NCBI RefSeq assembly: GCF_001044235.1
Contig: NZ_JYNL01000001.1
Coordinates: forward strand, 124,991-188,990
DNA length: 64,000 nucleotides
DNA from: Mycolicibacterium chlorophenolicum
GTDB lineage: Bacteria > Actinomycetota > Actinomycetes > Mycobacteriales > Mycobacteriaceae
Direction: 5' to 3'
The translations under genes and the position numbers were made by a program. The notes under the pieces are model-generated. The model saw only the letters and a program-made list of their open reading frames with translations, did no database searches and was not told the origin of the DNA. Position 1 is the first letter of the stretch. The number at the start of each line of letters is the position of its first letter. Below, in pieces: positions 1-9,796 of the stretch.

Positions 1-1317
1 GTAGCCGGCCCGGGGCCCGTCGGTGAAGACGCGCACCCGATCCCCGGTGCGGTAGAAGCCGTCGGGGGAGAACGACCGCGCGTTGGCGTCCTCGGCGCGG
101 TAGTAGCCGTTGAGCGTGTAGGGCCCGCGGACCAGGAGTTCACCGTCCTCACCGGGAGCCACCTCGGCGCCGTTCTCGTCGACCACCCGCATCTCGTCGT
201 GCGGCGACATCGGCCGTCCCTGGGTGTGGATCACCACGTCCAGCGGATCGCCGGGCCGCGTGAAATTGAGCATGCCCTCGGCCATTCCGAAGATCTGCGA
301 GATGCCCGGCGACAACCGCTCCAGCAGGAAGCGGGCGTCGTCCGGACTCATCCGGGATCCGCCCACCTGCACGACGCGCAGCGAGGTGGGCAGCACCGGC
401 TCCCAGGCGCAGGCCTGCGCCCACATCTTGGCCAGCGCGTTGACCAGTCCGGTCACGGTGACGCGATGGCGGCCGATCAGCGCGAAAGCGTTCTCCGGAC
501 TGGGATCTGCTGTGAACACGGTCGCGGCGCCGACCGTCATCGACCCGAGCAGCCCGGGGCACGCCAGCGGAAAGTTGTGGCCCGCGGGCAGCGCCACCAG
601 ATAGGTGTCCTGCGCCGTCATCCCGTACGCGGCGGCACTGGCCGTGGCGGTGTAGAGGTAGTCGTCGTGCGTGCGGGCGATCAGTTTCGGCAGCCCGGTG
701 GTGCCGCCGGAGACCAGCAGGACCGCGGGACGCGACGGATCGATCGGTGGGCGAGGCGCGATCGCCGCCCCGGCGTCGGTCAGCGTCGACCACGGGAGGA
801 AGGGTCCGCAGTCGCCGTCGACGACGACGTGGCGGAGGTTCGGATGGCCGGCGACGAGCCCACGCGCCATCTCGACGTGGTCGAAGCCGGCGATCCGATC
901 GGCGATGATCAGCGCGACGGCGCCGCTGACCCGGGCGAAATGTCCGAGTTCGGCGGCCCGGTGGCCGGGCAGACACAGCACGGGCACCGCGCCTGCGCGC
1001 AGCAGCCCGAACAGGGTGACGGCGAACCGGCACGAATTGGGCAGTTGCACCAGCACGCGGTCGCCGTCGGCGATGCCGAGTGCCGCCACCCCGGCGGCGA
1101 CCCGATCCGCTGCCCGGTCGAGCTCGGCGAATGAATAGTTCTGCGCCGCTTCGATGATCGCGGTGTGTTCGGGCCACTGGGCGGCGGCCCGGGTGAGGAC
1201 GGAGTCGAGCGGCCGGCCGGTCCAGTATCCGGCGTCGCGGTACAGCCGTGCGCGCTCGGGAGTAAATGGCACGAAGCCGTTCAGCAGGTCCGGATGGTCG
1301 GTTGCGGGGGAGCTCAT
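1..1317 (-). CDS. mbtA: MbtA, salicyl-AMP ligase (partial; 3' end outside window)
   Basis: Activates salicylate to salicyl-AMP and loads it on the aryl carrier domain of MbtB, the first step of mycobactin assembly. The 439 visible codons run from ATG at 1317-1315 (MSSPATDHPDLLNGFVPF) to the window edge. The family is about 560 residues, so the C-terminal lid is missing. Visible are the phosphate loop VSGGTTGLPKL, a PAGHNFPLACPG segment typical of aryl-acid activating enzymes, a QIFGMAEG motif and the YRTGDRVR hinge region. It diverges from mbtB across 97 bp holding two IdeR boxes, so it should be induced under iron starvation. The family and the position beside mbtB make the assignment firm. 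Strictly, salicylate rather than 2,3-dihydroxybenzoate as substrate is inferred from the mycobactin context. Confidence 0.95.
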   Translation of the reverse strand, partial: MSSPATDHPDLLNGFVPFTPERARLYRDAGYWTGRPLDSVLTRAAAQWPEHTAIIEAAQNYSFAELDRAADRVAAGVAALGIADGDRVLVQLPNSCRFAVTLFGLLRAGAVPVLCLPGHRAAELGHFARVSGAVALIIADRIAGFDHVEMARGLVAGHPNLRHVVVDGDCGPFLPWSTLTDAGAAIAPRPPIDPSRPAVLLVSGGTTGLPKLIARTHDDYLYTATASAAAYGMTAQDTYLVALPAGHNFPLACPGLLGSMTVGAATVFTADPSPENAFALIGRHRVTVTGLVNALAKMWAQACAWEPVLPTSLRVVQVGGSRMSPDDARFLLERLSPGISQIFGMAEGMLNFTRPGDPLDVVIHTQGRPMSPHDEMRVVDENGAEVAPGEDGELLVRGPYTLNGYYRAEDANARSFSPDGFYRTGDRVRVFTDGPRAGY

Positions 1318-1362
1318 CTGTGGGTGTCACCGCTCTGGGTAGGAGTTCTCGGTGACCCGAAT

Positions 1363-1381
1363 ATAGGGTAGCCTCCACAAA
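1363..1381. promoter_or_regulatory. IdeR iron box, mbtA-proximal
   Basis: Read on the minus strand the site is TTTGTGGAGGCTACCCTAT, agreeing at 13 of 19 positions with the consensus TTAGGTTAGGCTAACCTAA by hand count. It lies between divergent mbtA and mbtB. A candidate mbtA -10 hexamer (TATATT on the minus strand) overlaps its edge. IdeR with Fe2+ is the known repressor of mbt genes; binding here is inferred. Confidence 0.8.
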
Positions 1382-1382
1382 G

Positions 1383-1401
1383 TTAGGGCAGCCTGTACTA
1401 A
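1383..1401. promoter_or_regulatory. IdeR iron box, mbtB-proximal
   Basis: TTAGGGCAGCCTGTACTAA (minus strand TTAGTACAGGCTGCCCTAA) matches the consensus at 14 of 19 positions. It is separated from the first box by one base, so the centres are 20 bp apart, about two helical turns. It sits immediately upstream of the mbtB ribosome binding site GGAGG (1406-1410). It should repress mbtB to mbtG when iron is sufficient. Confidence 0.85.
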
Positions 1402-1414
1402 TGCTGGAGGCTTG

Positions 1415-4400
1415 GTGGGATCAGCGACGACGAGTGTCCTGTCGATTCGTGACGAGGTGGCCGAGCTGCTCGGGATCGCTCCCGACGATCTCGATCCGCA
1501 CACCGATCTGATCGCCTCGGGTCTGGACTCGATTCGGATGATGACCCTGTCCGGGCGCTGGCGGCGACAGGGCATCGACGTGAGCTTCGCGGCGCTGGCC
1601 GCCCGACCCACGGTGCAGGCGTGGGCGGAGCTGCTGGCCGGCCGCGAGATGTCCGCGCTCGGGGAGCCCGCGCAGTCCATGATTGCCGCGGAGGACGACG
1701 GACCGTTCCCGCTGGCCCCGATTCAGCATGCGCTGTGGGTCGGCCGCAACGACGACCAGCAGCTCGGTGGGGTCGCCGCGCACCTCTACGTGGAGTTCGA
1801 CGGCACCGGCGTCGACCCCGACCGGCTGCGCGCCGCGACGGCCCGGCTGGCCGAGCGGCATCCGATGCTGCGCGTCGACATCCTGCCCGACGGCACCCAG
1901 CGCATCGGCGACCGCAGCCTTCCCGTCATGGTGTACGACCTGCGCGACGCCGACCTCGCCGCTGCCGACCGACACCTCGAGCAGATCAGAGACGAGAAAT
2001 CCCATCAGCTGCTGCACGGCGAGGTCGTCGAGTTCTCGCTGTCCCTGCTGCCGGCCGGCCGCACCCGCCTGCACGTCGACCTCGACATGCAGGCCGCCGA
2101 CGCCGTCAGCTACCGCACCTTCATGGCCGACCTCGCCGAGTTCTACGCCGGCGGAACGCTTCCCGCGCTGGGCTACACCTACCGGCAGTACCGGGCGGCG
2201 CTCACCGCGGCGGTCCCGCTCAGCGACGAGGACCGGCGCTGGTGGGCCGACCGACTCCCGGACCTGCCGGAAGGCCCTGCGCTGCCGCTGGTTCCGCGCG
2301 CCGAGCAGGCGAACCCGCGCCGCGGCACCCGGCGCTGGCACACCTTCGACGTCGCCACGCGCGACGCGCTGTTCGCCGCGGCGCACCGGCGCGGCATCAC
2401 CCCGGCGATGGCGATCGCCGCCTCCTACGCCGGCACGCTGGCCCGCTGGGCGACCCACCGCAGATTCCTTTTGAATTTGCCGATGTTCGGGCGCGAACAG
2501 TTCCATCCCGACGTCGACAAGCTGGTGGGCGACTTCACCTCGTCGCTGATGCTCGACGTGGACCTCGGCGAGGCCCGCACACCGACCGCGCGCGCCCAGG
2601 TGCTGCAGGACTCCCTGCACGCCAGCGCACGGCACGCGAGCTACTCGGGCCTGTCGGTGTTGCGTGACCTGACCCGTCTCCACGGCACGCCCGTGCTCGC
2701 GCCTTTCGTCTACACCAGTGCGCTGGGTCTCGGAGATCTGTTCGCCGGCATCGTGACCGAGCAGTTCGGCACGCCGGTGTGGACGATCTCGCAGGGCCCG
2801 CAGGTGCTGCTCGACGCGCAGGCGACACCGGTGGCCGACGGGTTGATGATCAACTGGGACGTCCGTGAGGACGCCTTCCGGCCCGGCGTCGCCGACGCGA
2901 TGTTCGCCCATCACCTGGCCGAACTCGAGCGTCTCGCCGCCGACGACGGCGCCTGGGACGCCGTCGATGTCAGCGCCGTGCCGCCCGATCAGCAGGCCCG
3001 CCGCGACGCCGTGACCACCGCGTCCGCCGCGCCCCGCGAGGCCCTGCACGACGGCTTTCTCCGGCAGGCCGAGGTGCAGCCGGAGGCGACCGCGGTGCTC
3101 GACGGCGACGGTGCGCTGACCTATGCGCAGGTGCGTGAGCAGGTGCTCGCCGTCGCGGCCGCGCTGCACGTCGCCGGGGTCCGGCCGGGGGACACCGTGG
3201 CGGTGACCGGGCCCAAGAACGTCGAGCAGATCGTTGCGCTGCTGGCGATCTCGACAGCCGGAGCGGTCTACGTCCCGGTGGGCATCGACCATCCCGCCGA
3301 GCGGGCGGACCGCATGCTCGACAGCGCCGGCGTGCGGATGGTGCTGGCGTGCGGTGACCAGCCGCCCACCCGGTGCGGTCTGACCGTCACCGAGGCGCTG
3401 CGGGTGGGACGTCGGGAGACCGGCTTCAGCCCGCCCGCCGTCGCCGCCGGCGAGCCGGCCTACATCCTGTTCACCTCGGGGTCGACCGGAGAACCCAAGG
3501 GCGTCGAGATCACCCACGACGCGGCCATGAATACCGTCGGATTCATCAACGCCCACTTCGACATCGGACCGGCCGACCGCTGTCTCGCGCTGTCGACGCT
3601 CGAATGCGATCTGTCCGTGCTCGACGTGTTCGGCATGCTCGGCGCCGGCGGCACCGTCGTGGCGGTCGACGAAGCGCACCGCCGCGACCCGGACACCTGG
3701 GCGCGGCTGATCGAACGGCACGGCGTGACGGTGCTGCACTTCATGCCCGGCTGGCTGGAGATGCTGACCGGAGTCGACGGGGACCTGTCCACGGTGCGGG
3801 TGGTCCCGACCGGCGGCGACTGGGTCCGCCCCGAACTGGTTCGCGCGCTGCGCCGCCGGGCGCCGCGGATGCGCTTCGCCGGACTGGGCGGTGCCACCGA
3901 GACGGCCACCCACAACACGATCTGCGACGTCGACCTGCTTCCCGAGGACTGGACGTCGGTACCGCTGGGGGTTCCTTTGCCCGGCAACATGTGTCGCGTC
4001 GTCGGACCCGACGGGCTGGACTGCCCGGACTGGGTGCCCGGCGAACTGTGGGTCGGCGGCCGCGGCATCGCCCGCGGCTACTGCGCGCGCCCGGAGCTGA
4101 CGGCGGAGCGCTTCGTCACCCATGAGGGCCGACGGTGGTACCGCACCGGCGATCTGGTCCGTTACCGGCCGGGCGGGCTCATCGAGTTCGTCGGCCGTGC
4201 CGACCACCGGGTGAAGATCAGCGGCTACCGGGTCGAACTCGGCGACGTCGAAGCCGCCCTGCGCCGGGTACCCGGCGTCGACGCGGCCGTGGCCGCGATC
4301 GTGCCGACCGACGGCGGCCGCGACGTGCTCGGCGCTGCGGTGTGCACGGACCGGGACCCGCAGAGCGTCACCGCCGCGCTGTCGGAGATCGTCGCGCCGC

Positions 4401-4864
4401 ACATGATCCCCCAGATCGTCGTCGTCACCGACCACGTGCCGTTCACCGTCGGCGGCAAGGTGGACCGCGTCGCCGTCGCGCGGATGCTCCGCGCGGGAGC
4501 CGAGGTGCGCGCCGGCCGCGGCTACCGCGCGCCGAGCACCCCGCTCGAGACAGCGCTGGCCGCGATGGCCGGCGAGGTCCTCGGCCGCAGCCGGATCGGC
4601 GTCGACGACGACTTCTTCGCCAGCGGAGGGGATTCCGTGCTCGCCACCGCGGTGGTCGGCCGGGTGCGCACGTGGCTGGACACCCCCTCGGTGGCGGTCG
4701 CCGACATCTTCGCCGCCCGCACGGTCGCGGACCTGGCGACGCGACTGCTGGCGCGCGAACCCGACAGTCACCGGCTCACGGAGGTGGCGCAGCTGTACCT
4801 GGAGGTGGCCGCCATGGACGGCGCCGAGGTCAGTGCGGCGCTGGAATGTGCTTCGGCGGGATGA
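1415..4864 (+). CDS. mbtB: MbtB, NRPS (ArCP-Cy-A-PCP), phenyloxazoline formation
   Basis: Takes salicylate from MbtA, activates Ser or Thr, and condenses and cyclises them to the hydroxyphenyl-oxazoline head of mycobactin. Domains in order: aryl carrier (about 1-80, GLDS phosphopantetheine serine near residue 39); heterocyclisation domain (about 85-510) with the DxxxxDxxS signature DMQAADAVS; adenylation domain (about 535-1020) with LFTSGSTGEPKG, GGATETATHN, YRTGDL and GKVDR; peptidyl carrier (about 1035-1105, GGDS). GTG at 1415 is preferred, with GGAGG ending 4 nt upstream; TTG at 1412 is the alternative. At about 1150 residues it is shorter than the roughly 1414-residue M. tuberculosis protein because the thioesterase is the next gene. 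Its stop overlaps mbtT (ATGA). Confidence 0.96.
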   Translation: MGSATTSVLSIRDEVAELLGIAPDDLDPHTDLIASGLDSIRMMTLSGRWRRQGIDVSFAALAARPTVQAWAELLAGREMSALGEPAQSMIAAEDDGPFPLAPIQHALWVGRNDDQQLGGVAAHLYVEFDGTGVDPDRLRAATARLAERHPMLRVDILPDGTQRIGDRSLPVMVYDLRDADLAAADRHLEQIRDEKSHQLLHGEVVEFSLSLLPAGRTRLHVDLDMQAADAVSYRTFMADLAEFYAGGTLPALGYTYRQYRAALTAAVPLSDEDRRWWADRLPDLPEGPALPLVPRAEQANPRRGTRRWHTFDVATRDALFAAAHRRGITPAMAIAASYAGTLARWATHRRFLLNLPMFGREQFHPDVDKLVGDFTSSLMLDVDLGEARTPTARAQVLQDSLHASARHASYSGLSVLRDLTRLHGTPVLAPFVYTSALGLGDLFAGIVTEQFGTPVWTISQGPQVLLDAQATPVADGLMINWDVREDAFRPGVADAMFAHHLAELERLAADDGAWDAVDVSAVPPDQQARRDAVTTASAAPREALHDGFLRQAEVQPEATAVLDGDGALTYAQVREQVLAVAAALHVAGVRPGDTVAVTGPKNVEQIVALLAISTAGAVYVPVGIDHPAERADRMLDSAGVRMVLACGDQPPTRCGLTVTEALRVGRRETGFSPPAVAAGEPAYILFTSGSTGEPKGVEITHDAAMNTVGFINAHFDIGPADRCLALSTLECDLSVLDVFGMLGAGGTVVAVDEAHRRDPDTWARLIERHGVTVLHFMPGWLEMLTGVDGDLSTVRVVPTGGDWVRPELVRALRRRAPRMRFAGLGGATETATHNTICDVDLLPEDWTSVPLGVPLPGNMCRVVGPDGLDCPDWVPGELWVGGRGIARGYCARPELTAERFVTHEGRRWYRTGDLVRYRPGGLIEFVGRADHRVKISGYRVELGDVEAALRRVPGVDAAVAAIVPTDGGRDVLGAAVCTDRDPQSVTAALSEIVAPHMIPQIVVVTDHVPFTVGGKVDRVAVARMLRAGAEVRAGRGYRAPSTPLETALAAMAGEVLGRSRIGVDDDFFASGGDSVLATAVVGRVRTWLDTPSVAVADIFAARTVADLATRLLAREPDSHRLTEVAQLYLEVAAMDGAEVSAALECASAG

Positions 4865-5604
4865 GTCTCGACCTCGATCGCATCGAACTGACACCGTGGA
4901 TCAAACGGTTCCCGGGCCGGCCGGGCACCGCGACCCTCGTGTTCCCGCACGCCGGCGGCGCCGCCGCGGCCTACCGCCGTTTCGGCATGGCGCTGGCGGC
5001 CCGCGGCGTCGACACCTTTCTCCTGCAATATCCGCAGCGCGGTGAACGGCTCACGCATCCGGCCGTCGCCACCGTCGGCGACCTCGCCACCGACATGCTC
5101 GGCGCCGCGGACTGGGCGGCGCTCGGACCGCTGCGACTCTTCGGGCACTGCATGGGTGCCCTGGTCGGATTCGAGTTCGCCCGGCAGGCCGTGCGGCGCG
5201 GGATCATGGTGCGCGAGCTGTGGGCATCGGCGAGCCAGGCGCCGTCGACGGTCGCGGGCTCGCGGCCGGTGCCCACCACCGACGCCGGGTTGCTCACCGA
5301 CATCGCCGATCTCGGCGGCACCGACGCCGCTCTGCTCGACGACGACGACTTCCTGGCCCTGCTGCTGCCGGCCGTCCGCGCCGACTACCGGGCCTTCAAC
5401 GCTTACACCTGCGGGCGTGACGTGCGCATCACGGCCGACGTCCACGCCCTCGGTGGCCGCGACGACCACCGTGTCGATCAGGAACTGTTGCGACAGTGGG
5501 TGATTCACACCGACGGTGCCTTCACCTTCACCGAGTTCGCCGGCGGCCACTTCTATCTGGACGACCACCTGATTACCGTCGCGGACTTGGTCAGCTGCAC
5601 GTGA
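4861..5604 (+). CDS. mbtT: MbtT, stand-alone mycobactin thioesterase with Cys nucleophile
   Basis: Alpha/beta-hydrolase thioesterase of 247 residues, overlapping mbtB by 4 nt and mbtC by 4 nt. The start region has the PHAGG oxyanion motif (29-33), as in type II thioesterases such as RifR. The nucleophile elbow reads GHCMGA, with Cys97 (TGC at 5149-5151) where type II enzymes normally have Ser. A C-terminal GGHFYL supplies the catalytic histidine. In M. tuberculosis the equivalent domain is fused to the end of MbtB; here it is a free protein. Likely roles are release of misprimed carriers or hydrolytic editing on the mbt line. The family is certain; the exact job is inferred. Confidence 0.9.
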   Translation: MSLDLDRIELTPWIKRFPGRPGTATLVFPHAGGAAAAYRRFGMALAARGVDTFLLQYPQRGERLTHPAVATVGDLATDMLGAADWAALGPLRLFGHCMGALVGFEFARQAVRRGIMVRELWASASQAPSTVAGSRPVPTTDAGLLTDIADLGGTDAALLDDDDFLALLLPAVRADYRAFNAYTCGRDVRITADVHALGGRDDHRVDQELLRQWVIHTDGAFTFTEFAGGHFYLDDHLITVADLVSCT

Positions 5605-6902
5605 CCGACGACCCGATCGCGATCGTCGGAATGGCGGTGGAGGCGCCGGGCGGGGTGGCCACCCCCGACGACTTCTGGACGCTGCTCACCGAGGGACGCG
5701 AGGCGCTGACCCCGTTCCCCGCCGACCGGGGTTGGCCGGTGCACGAACTCATCGACGCCTCGCGCCGGGGCGGCGCGACGCCGATCCGCGACCTCGGCGG
5801 ATTCCTCTCCACCGCAGGTACATTCGACCCCGAGTTCTTCGGCATCTCCCGCCGAGAGGCTCTCGCGATGGATCCGCAGCAGCGCGTCGGGCTGCGGATG
5901 GCCTGGCGTGCGCTCGAGGACGCCGCGATCAACCCCGACGACCTGGCCGGCCACGACGTCGGCTGCTACGTCGGTGCGTCCGACATGCGATACGGGCCCG
6001 CCATGGACGAGTTCGGCGAGCACACAGGGCATCTGATCACCGGAACCTCGCTCGGCGTCATCTCCGGCCGGATCGCCTACACCCTGGGGCTGGCCGGGCC
6101 GGCGATGACCGTCGACACCTCCTGCTCCTCGGCGCTCTCGGCGGTGCACCTGGCCGTGCAGGCACTGCGCGCCGGTGACTGCGACCTCGCACTCGCCGGA
6201 GGTGTCTGCGTGATGGGATCACCCGGCTACTTCGTCGAATTCGCCCGGCAGCACGCGCTGTCCGACGACGGCCACTGCCGCCCCTACAGCGCGCACGCCA
6301 GCGGCACCGTCTGGGGTGAGGGCGCCGGGATGTTCGTGCTGCAGCGCCGATCCGCGGCGCGCCGCGACCATCGACCCGTGCTCGGCGTGGTCCAGGCGAG
6401 CTGCGTCAACAGCGATGGCCGGTCGGTGGGGCTGACGGCGCCGAGCCAGGACGCCCAGACGCGCCTGTTCCGGCGCGCGCTCGACACGGCGGCCGCCGAC
6501 ATCGAGATGATCGGCATGGTCGAAGGCCACGGCACCGGCACCCGTCTCGGCGACCGCACCGAACTGCGGTCCCTGGCCGCCACCTACGGTGCCGGCGCGC
6601 CCGGCCGCGGTCCGCTGCTGGGCTCGGTGAAATCGAACCTCGGCCACACCCAGGCCGCCGCCGGGGCGCTCGGCCTGGCCAAGGTGCTGCTGGCCGCCGA
6701 ACACGGCGTGGTGCCCGCGACTCTCCACGCCGAGCAACCCAGCGACGAGATCGACTGGGCCGCCACCGGTCTGCGGCTGGCGGCCGAGGCGACGCCGTGG
6801 CCGGCCACCGGCGCCGCGCGGTGGGGCGCGGTGTCCGCCTTCGGCATGAGTGGGACCAACACGCACATCGTGGTGTCCGTCCCCGACGGTGAGGCCGCCT
6901 GA
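5601..6902 (+). CDS. mbtC: MbtC, polyketide ketosynthase
   Basis: Beta-ketoacyl synthase of 433 residues that extends the assembly line by one acetate unit with MbtD. GTG at 5601 overlaps the mbtT stop (GTGA) and gives the expected N terminus VTDDPIAIVGMA. The catalytic Cys175 lies in VDTSCSSA, and the histidine motifs EGHGTGT and SNLGHTQAA follow, so the Cys-His-His set is complete. There is no acyltransferase or carrier in this polypeptide; those are in mbtD, so the PKS module is split over two genes as in other mycobacteria. Regulation is by the IdeR boxes upstream of mbtB. Confidence 0.95.
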   Translation: MTDDPIAIVGMAVEAPGGVATPDDFWTLLTEGREALTPFPADRGWPVHELIDASRRGGATPIRDLGGFLSTAGTFDPEFFGISRREALAMDPQQRVGLRMAWRALEDAAINPDDLAGHDVGCYVGASDMRYGPAMDEFGEHTGHLITGTSLGVISGRIAYTLGLAGPAMTVDTSCSSALSAVHLAVQALRAGDCDLALAGGVCVMGSPGYFVEFARQHALSDDGHCRPYSAHASGTVWGEGAGMFVLQRRSAARRDHRPVLGVVQASCVNSDGRSVGLTAPSQDAQTRLFRRALDTAAADIEMIGMVEGHGTGTRLGDRTELRSLAATYGAGAPGRGPLLGSVKSNLGHTQAAAGALGLAKVLLAAEHGVVPATLHAEQPSDEIDWAATGLRLAAEATPWPATGAARWGAVSAFGMSGTNTHIVVSVPDGEAA

Positions 6903-9796
6903 TGCCGTTCTCCGAACTGCCGGACGGGCGCCTCCCCGTCCTGCTCACCGCACACGAGGCGGACCTGCTGCCCGACGCCGCGCGGGACGTGCTGGACTAC
7001 CTCGGTCGCGAGCCGGGCGAGGTCGCGCAGATCGCCGCCCATCTGCTCGGCACCCGACGGCTACGCCGGCACCGGATCGTGCTGCGCGCGCGCGACACCG
7101 CCGAGCTGGCCGACGGTCTGCGTGCCGTCGTGGCCGGCCGCGACCACCCGCTGGTCGCCCGCTCGACAGGTAGCGCCACCAGCCGCCGAGCGTTCGTGTT
7201 CCCCGGCCAGGGCACGCAGTGGCCGGGAATGGGCGCCGAGGCGTACCGCGGGCTGCGGGTGTATCGGGAGACGGCCGACCGGATCGACGCGGCGTTCCGC
7301 AGTGCCGGGCTGACCTCGCCGCTGCGCTTCCTCACCAACCCGCCGGCGGGCGAGTCGGTGTCGCACCTGGAACTGCAGGGCGCCCAGTTCGTCCACGCCG
7401 TCGCACTGGCCGCAGTGTGGCGCTCCTGCGGCATCCTGCCCGACCTGACGATCGGCCACAGCCTCGGCGAGGTCGCGGCCGCCCATGTGGCCGAATGCCT
7501 GTCGCTCGACGATGCGATCGCCGTGCTCGCCGCACGCGCCGCCGCGATCGAGGCCATCCCCGGCGACCACGGGGTGGCCGTTCTCGGCATGGACGCGGTC
7601 GAGGCGGCCGAGCTGATCACACGTGCTCCCGGCTGGCTGGAACTCTCGGCGATCAACGCCAGCACCTCCGTCGCCGTCTCGGGGGAGCGCCGTGCGGTCA
7701 CCGCCTTGGTCGACGCGGTCGCGGGGACAGGGCGTTTCGCCCGGCCGCTGGCGATGAGCTTCCCCGCGCACACCAGCGCGATGGACGCGTGCGGACGCGG
7801 CGTGACCGACGCCCTGCCGGCCGGAGAGTTCACCGAATCGGCCGTGCCGTTCATCGGCTCCGCGACCGGTGACGTCGTCGCGGCCGGCACCGACCTTCGC
7901 TCCTACTGGCTTGCCAACCTGCGCAACACCATTCGCTTCGACCGTGCCGTCGACACCGGCATCGCGCACCACGCCGACGCTTTCCTCGAGATGTCCGGGC
8001 ACCCCTCGCTGCTGTTCGCCGTGGAGGACGGCGTCGACCGCAGCGTGCCGCCGCGGCAGGCACTGGTCCTGGGGTCGGGTCACCGCGACCAGCCGATCGC
8101 CGACAGCCTGGCCGCGAACATCGCCGCCGCGGCCGTCGCCGATCCAGGGTTCCGCTGGGCCGATCTGCTCGCCACCCGGCCCCACCGGCTCCGACGGTTT
8201 CCCGGCGCCCCGATGCGGGCCGAGCACCTCTGGGCGGTGTCAGCGTCACCCCCCGCGCAGCCCACGCTCACTGTCACCGGCGAGCGCTGGGAACCGTGTG
8301 TCGTGCGCGGCAACGTCGTTCCCGCCCCGCGTTCAGTGGCCGTCCTCGGCGCGGGGCCGGGTCGCCGCCCGGACCCGGCATGGGCAGAGGCGATCCGCCG
8401 GCACCGCGCGGCGGTGCCGACCGCGGCGTCCGAGGCCGAGGTGCTCGTGGTGCTCGCTCCGTCGTTTCCCGACGCGGACGCCGCCGCGTCGGTCGGCGCG
8501 CTGAGCACCGCCCTCGATCGCGGCCTGCTCGACTACGCCGACGCGATCGGCGCGCGCTGCCGTGACGTCTGGCTGGTGACCGACGGCGCCGAGCAGATCA
8601 ACCCCGACGACGCCGCGCCGCACCTGGCTTCGGCCGCGCTCGCCGCGATGCATCGCAGCGTCGCCCACGAACATCCCGACCAGGGCTTCCACCACCTCGA
8701 CCTCGCGTCGAGCGACCGCGCCGCGGCGGCGGACATCCTCGACATCCTGCTCGGCACGACCGGTGAGATCGCATTGCGCGAAAGGGTCTGCTACCGGCGG
8801 ACACTCGACCGCGAGGCGCCGCCTGCGCACCGATTCGACGCCGGAGTGCTCGACGACGTCGTAATCACCGGTGGTCACGGGACGATCGGCTCGGCCTATG
8901 CACGGGCGCTCCCCGCCCTCGGCGCCCGGCGCATCACCCTGCTCAGCCGCCGCGGGGAACGCGACGACTTCGCCGGCGCGCACGGCACCGAGATCGTGTC
9001 GCGAGCCTGCGACATCACCGACCCCGCCGCGGTGGCCGCGGCCGCGCGGACCGCCGGCGAGGCCACCCTCGTCGTGCACGCCGCCGGAACGGCCGCCTTC
9101 GCCGAGCGCACGGGGATCACCGGCGCCGCGCTGACCGAGATGGCGGCCGCACGGCTCGCCGGTCTCGACCACCTCACCGCCACCTGGCCGATGACCGCCG
9201 ACACCCGAATCCTGTTGTGCTCGTCGGTGACTGCGGTGTGGGGTGGCAGGGGAGCGGCCGCCTACGCGGCAGCCAACCGCATGCTCGACGTCGCGGCCGC
9301 GCGCCTGCGTTCCGCGGGACGCCACGCTGTCGCCATCCGGTGGGGACTATGGGAGGGCAGCACCATCGTCGACGCCACCGAGACCGCGCGTGTGCAGCGC
9401 ACCGGCCTGCGCCCGCTGACCCCGGCAGACGCGGTGGCGGCGAGCCTGGCCGACCATCCGATCGATCCGTTGATCTTCGCCGCCGACCCGCGTCGCATGC
9501 AGAGCTTCCTCGCCGCGGCCGACCAGGAGCCACCCCCGCCGGTCGCCGACGGACCGGTCACCGCGTCGGAGGCGGTGCGCAGCCAGCTCGCCCTGGTGCT
9601 GAACGTCGACGCGGCGACGCTGGATCTCGAGGAGTCGCTGTTCGACCTCGGCGTGGACTCGCTGCTCGCACTCGACCTGCGCCGACGACTGACCCGCACC
9701 ACCGGACACACCGTTGCACTGGCCAGCCTGCTCGGTGGCATCACCGGCACCGACCTCATCGCCGCCCTGCAGCGAGAAAGGGAATCTCCCGCGTGA
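6902..9796 (+). CDS. mbtD: MbtD, PKS (AT-KR-ACP)
   Basis: Second half of the mycobactin polyketide module, 964 residues. An acyltransferase domain (about 95-430) has the serine elbow GHSLGE with Ser187. A ketoreductase domain (about 655-850) has the NADPH motif [12 protein letters not shown] and a distal tyrosine in [12 protein letters not shown]-terminal acyl carrier has DLGVDSL with Ser920. No dehydratase or enoylreductase is visible, consistent with a beta-hydroxy acid unit. ATG at 6902 shares one base with the mbtC stop (TGATG). The length is close to the roughly 1000-residue M. tuberculosis protein. Confidence 0.95.
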   Translation: MPFSELPDGRLPVLLTAHEADLLPDAARDVLDYLGREPGEVAQIAAHLLGTRRLRRHRIVLRARDTAELADGLRAVVAGRDHPLVARSTGSATSRRAFVFPGQGTQWPGMGAEAYRGLRVYRETADRIDAAFRSAGLTSPLRFLTNPPAGESVSHLELQGAQFVHAVALAAVWRSCGILPDLTIGHSLGEVAAAHVAECLSLDDAIAVLAARAAAIEAIPGDHGVAVLGMDAVEAAELITRAPGWLELSAINASTSVAVSGERRAVTALVDAVAGTGRFARPLAMSFPAHTSAMDACGRGVTDALPAGEFTESAVPFIGSATGDVVAAGTDLRSYWLANLRNTIRFDRAVDTGIAHHADAFLEMSGHPSLLFAVEDGVDRSVPPRQALVLGSGHRDQPIADSLAANIAAAAVADPGFRWADLLATRPHRLRRFPGAPMRAEHLWAVSASPPAQPTLTVTGERWEPCVVRGNVVPAPRSVAVLGAGPGRRPDPAWAEAIRRHRAAVPTAASEAEVLVVLAPSFPDADAAASVGALSTALDRGLLDYADAIGARCRDVWLVTDGAEQINPDDAAPHLASAALAAMHRSVAHEHPDQGFHHLDLASSDRAAAADILDILLGTTGEIALRERVCYRRTLDREAPPAHRFDAGVLDDVVITGGHGTIGSAYARALPALGARRITLLSRRGERDDFAGAHGTEIVSRACDITDPAAVAAAARTAGEATLVVHAAGTAAFAERTGITGAALTEMAAARLAGLDHLTATWPMTADTRILLCSSVTAVWGGRGAAAYAAANRMLDVAAARLRSAGRHAVAIRWGLWEGSTIVDATETARVQRTGLRPLTPADAVAASLADHPIDPLIFAADPRRMQSFLAAADQEPPPPVADGPVTASEAVRSQLALVLNVDAATLDLEESLFDLGVDSLLALDLRRRLTRTTGHTVALASLLGGITGTDLIAALQRERESPA

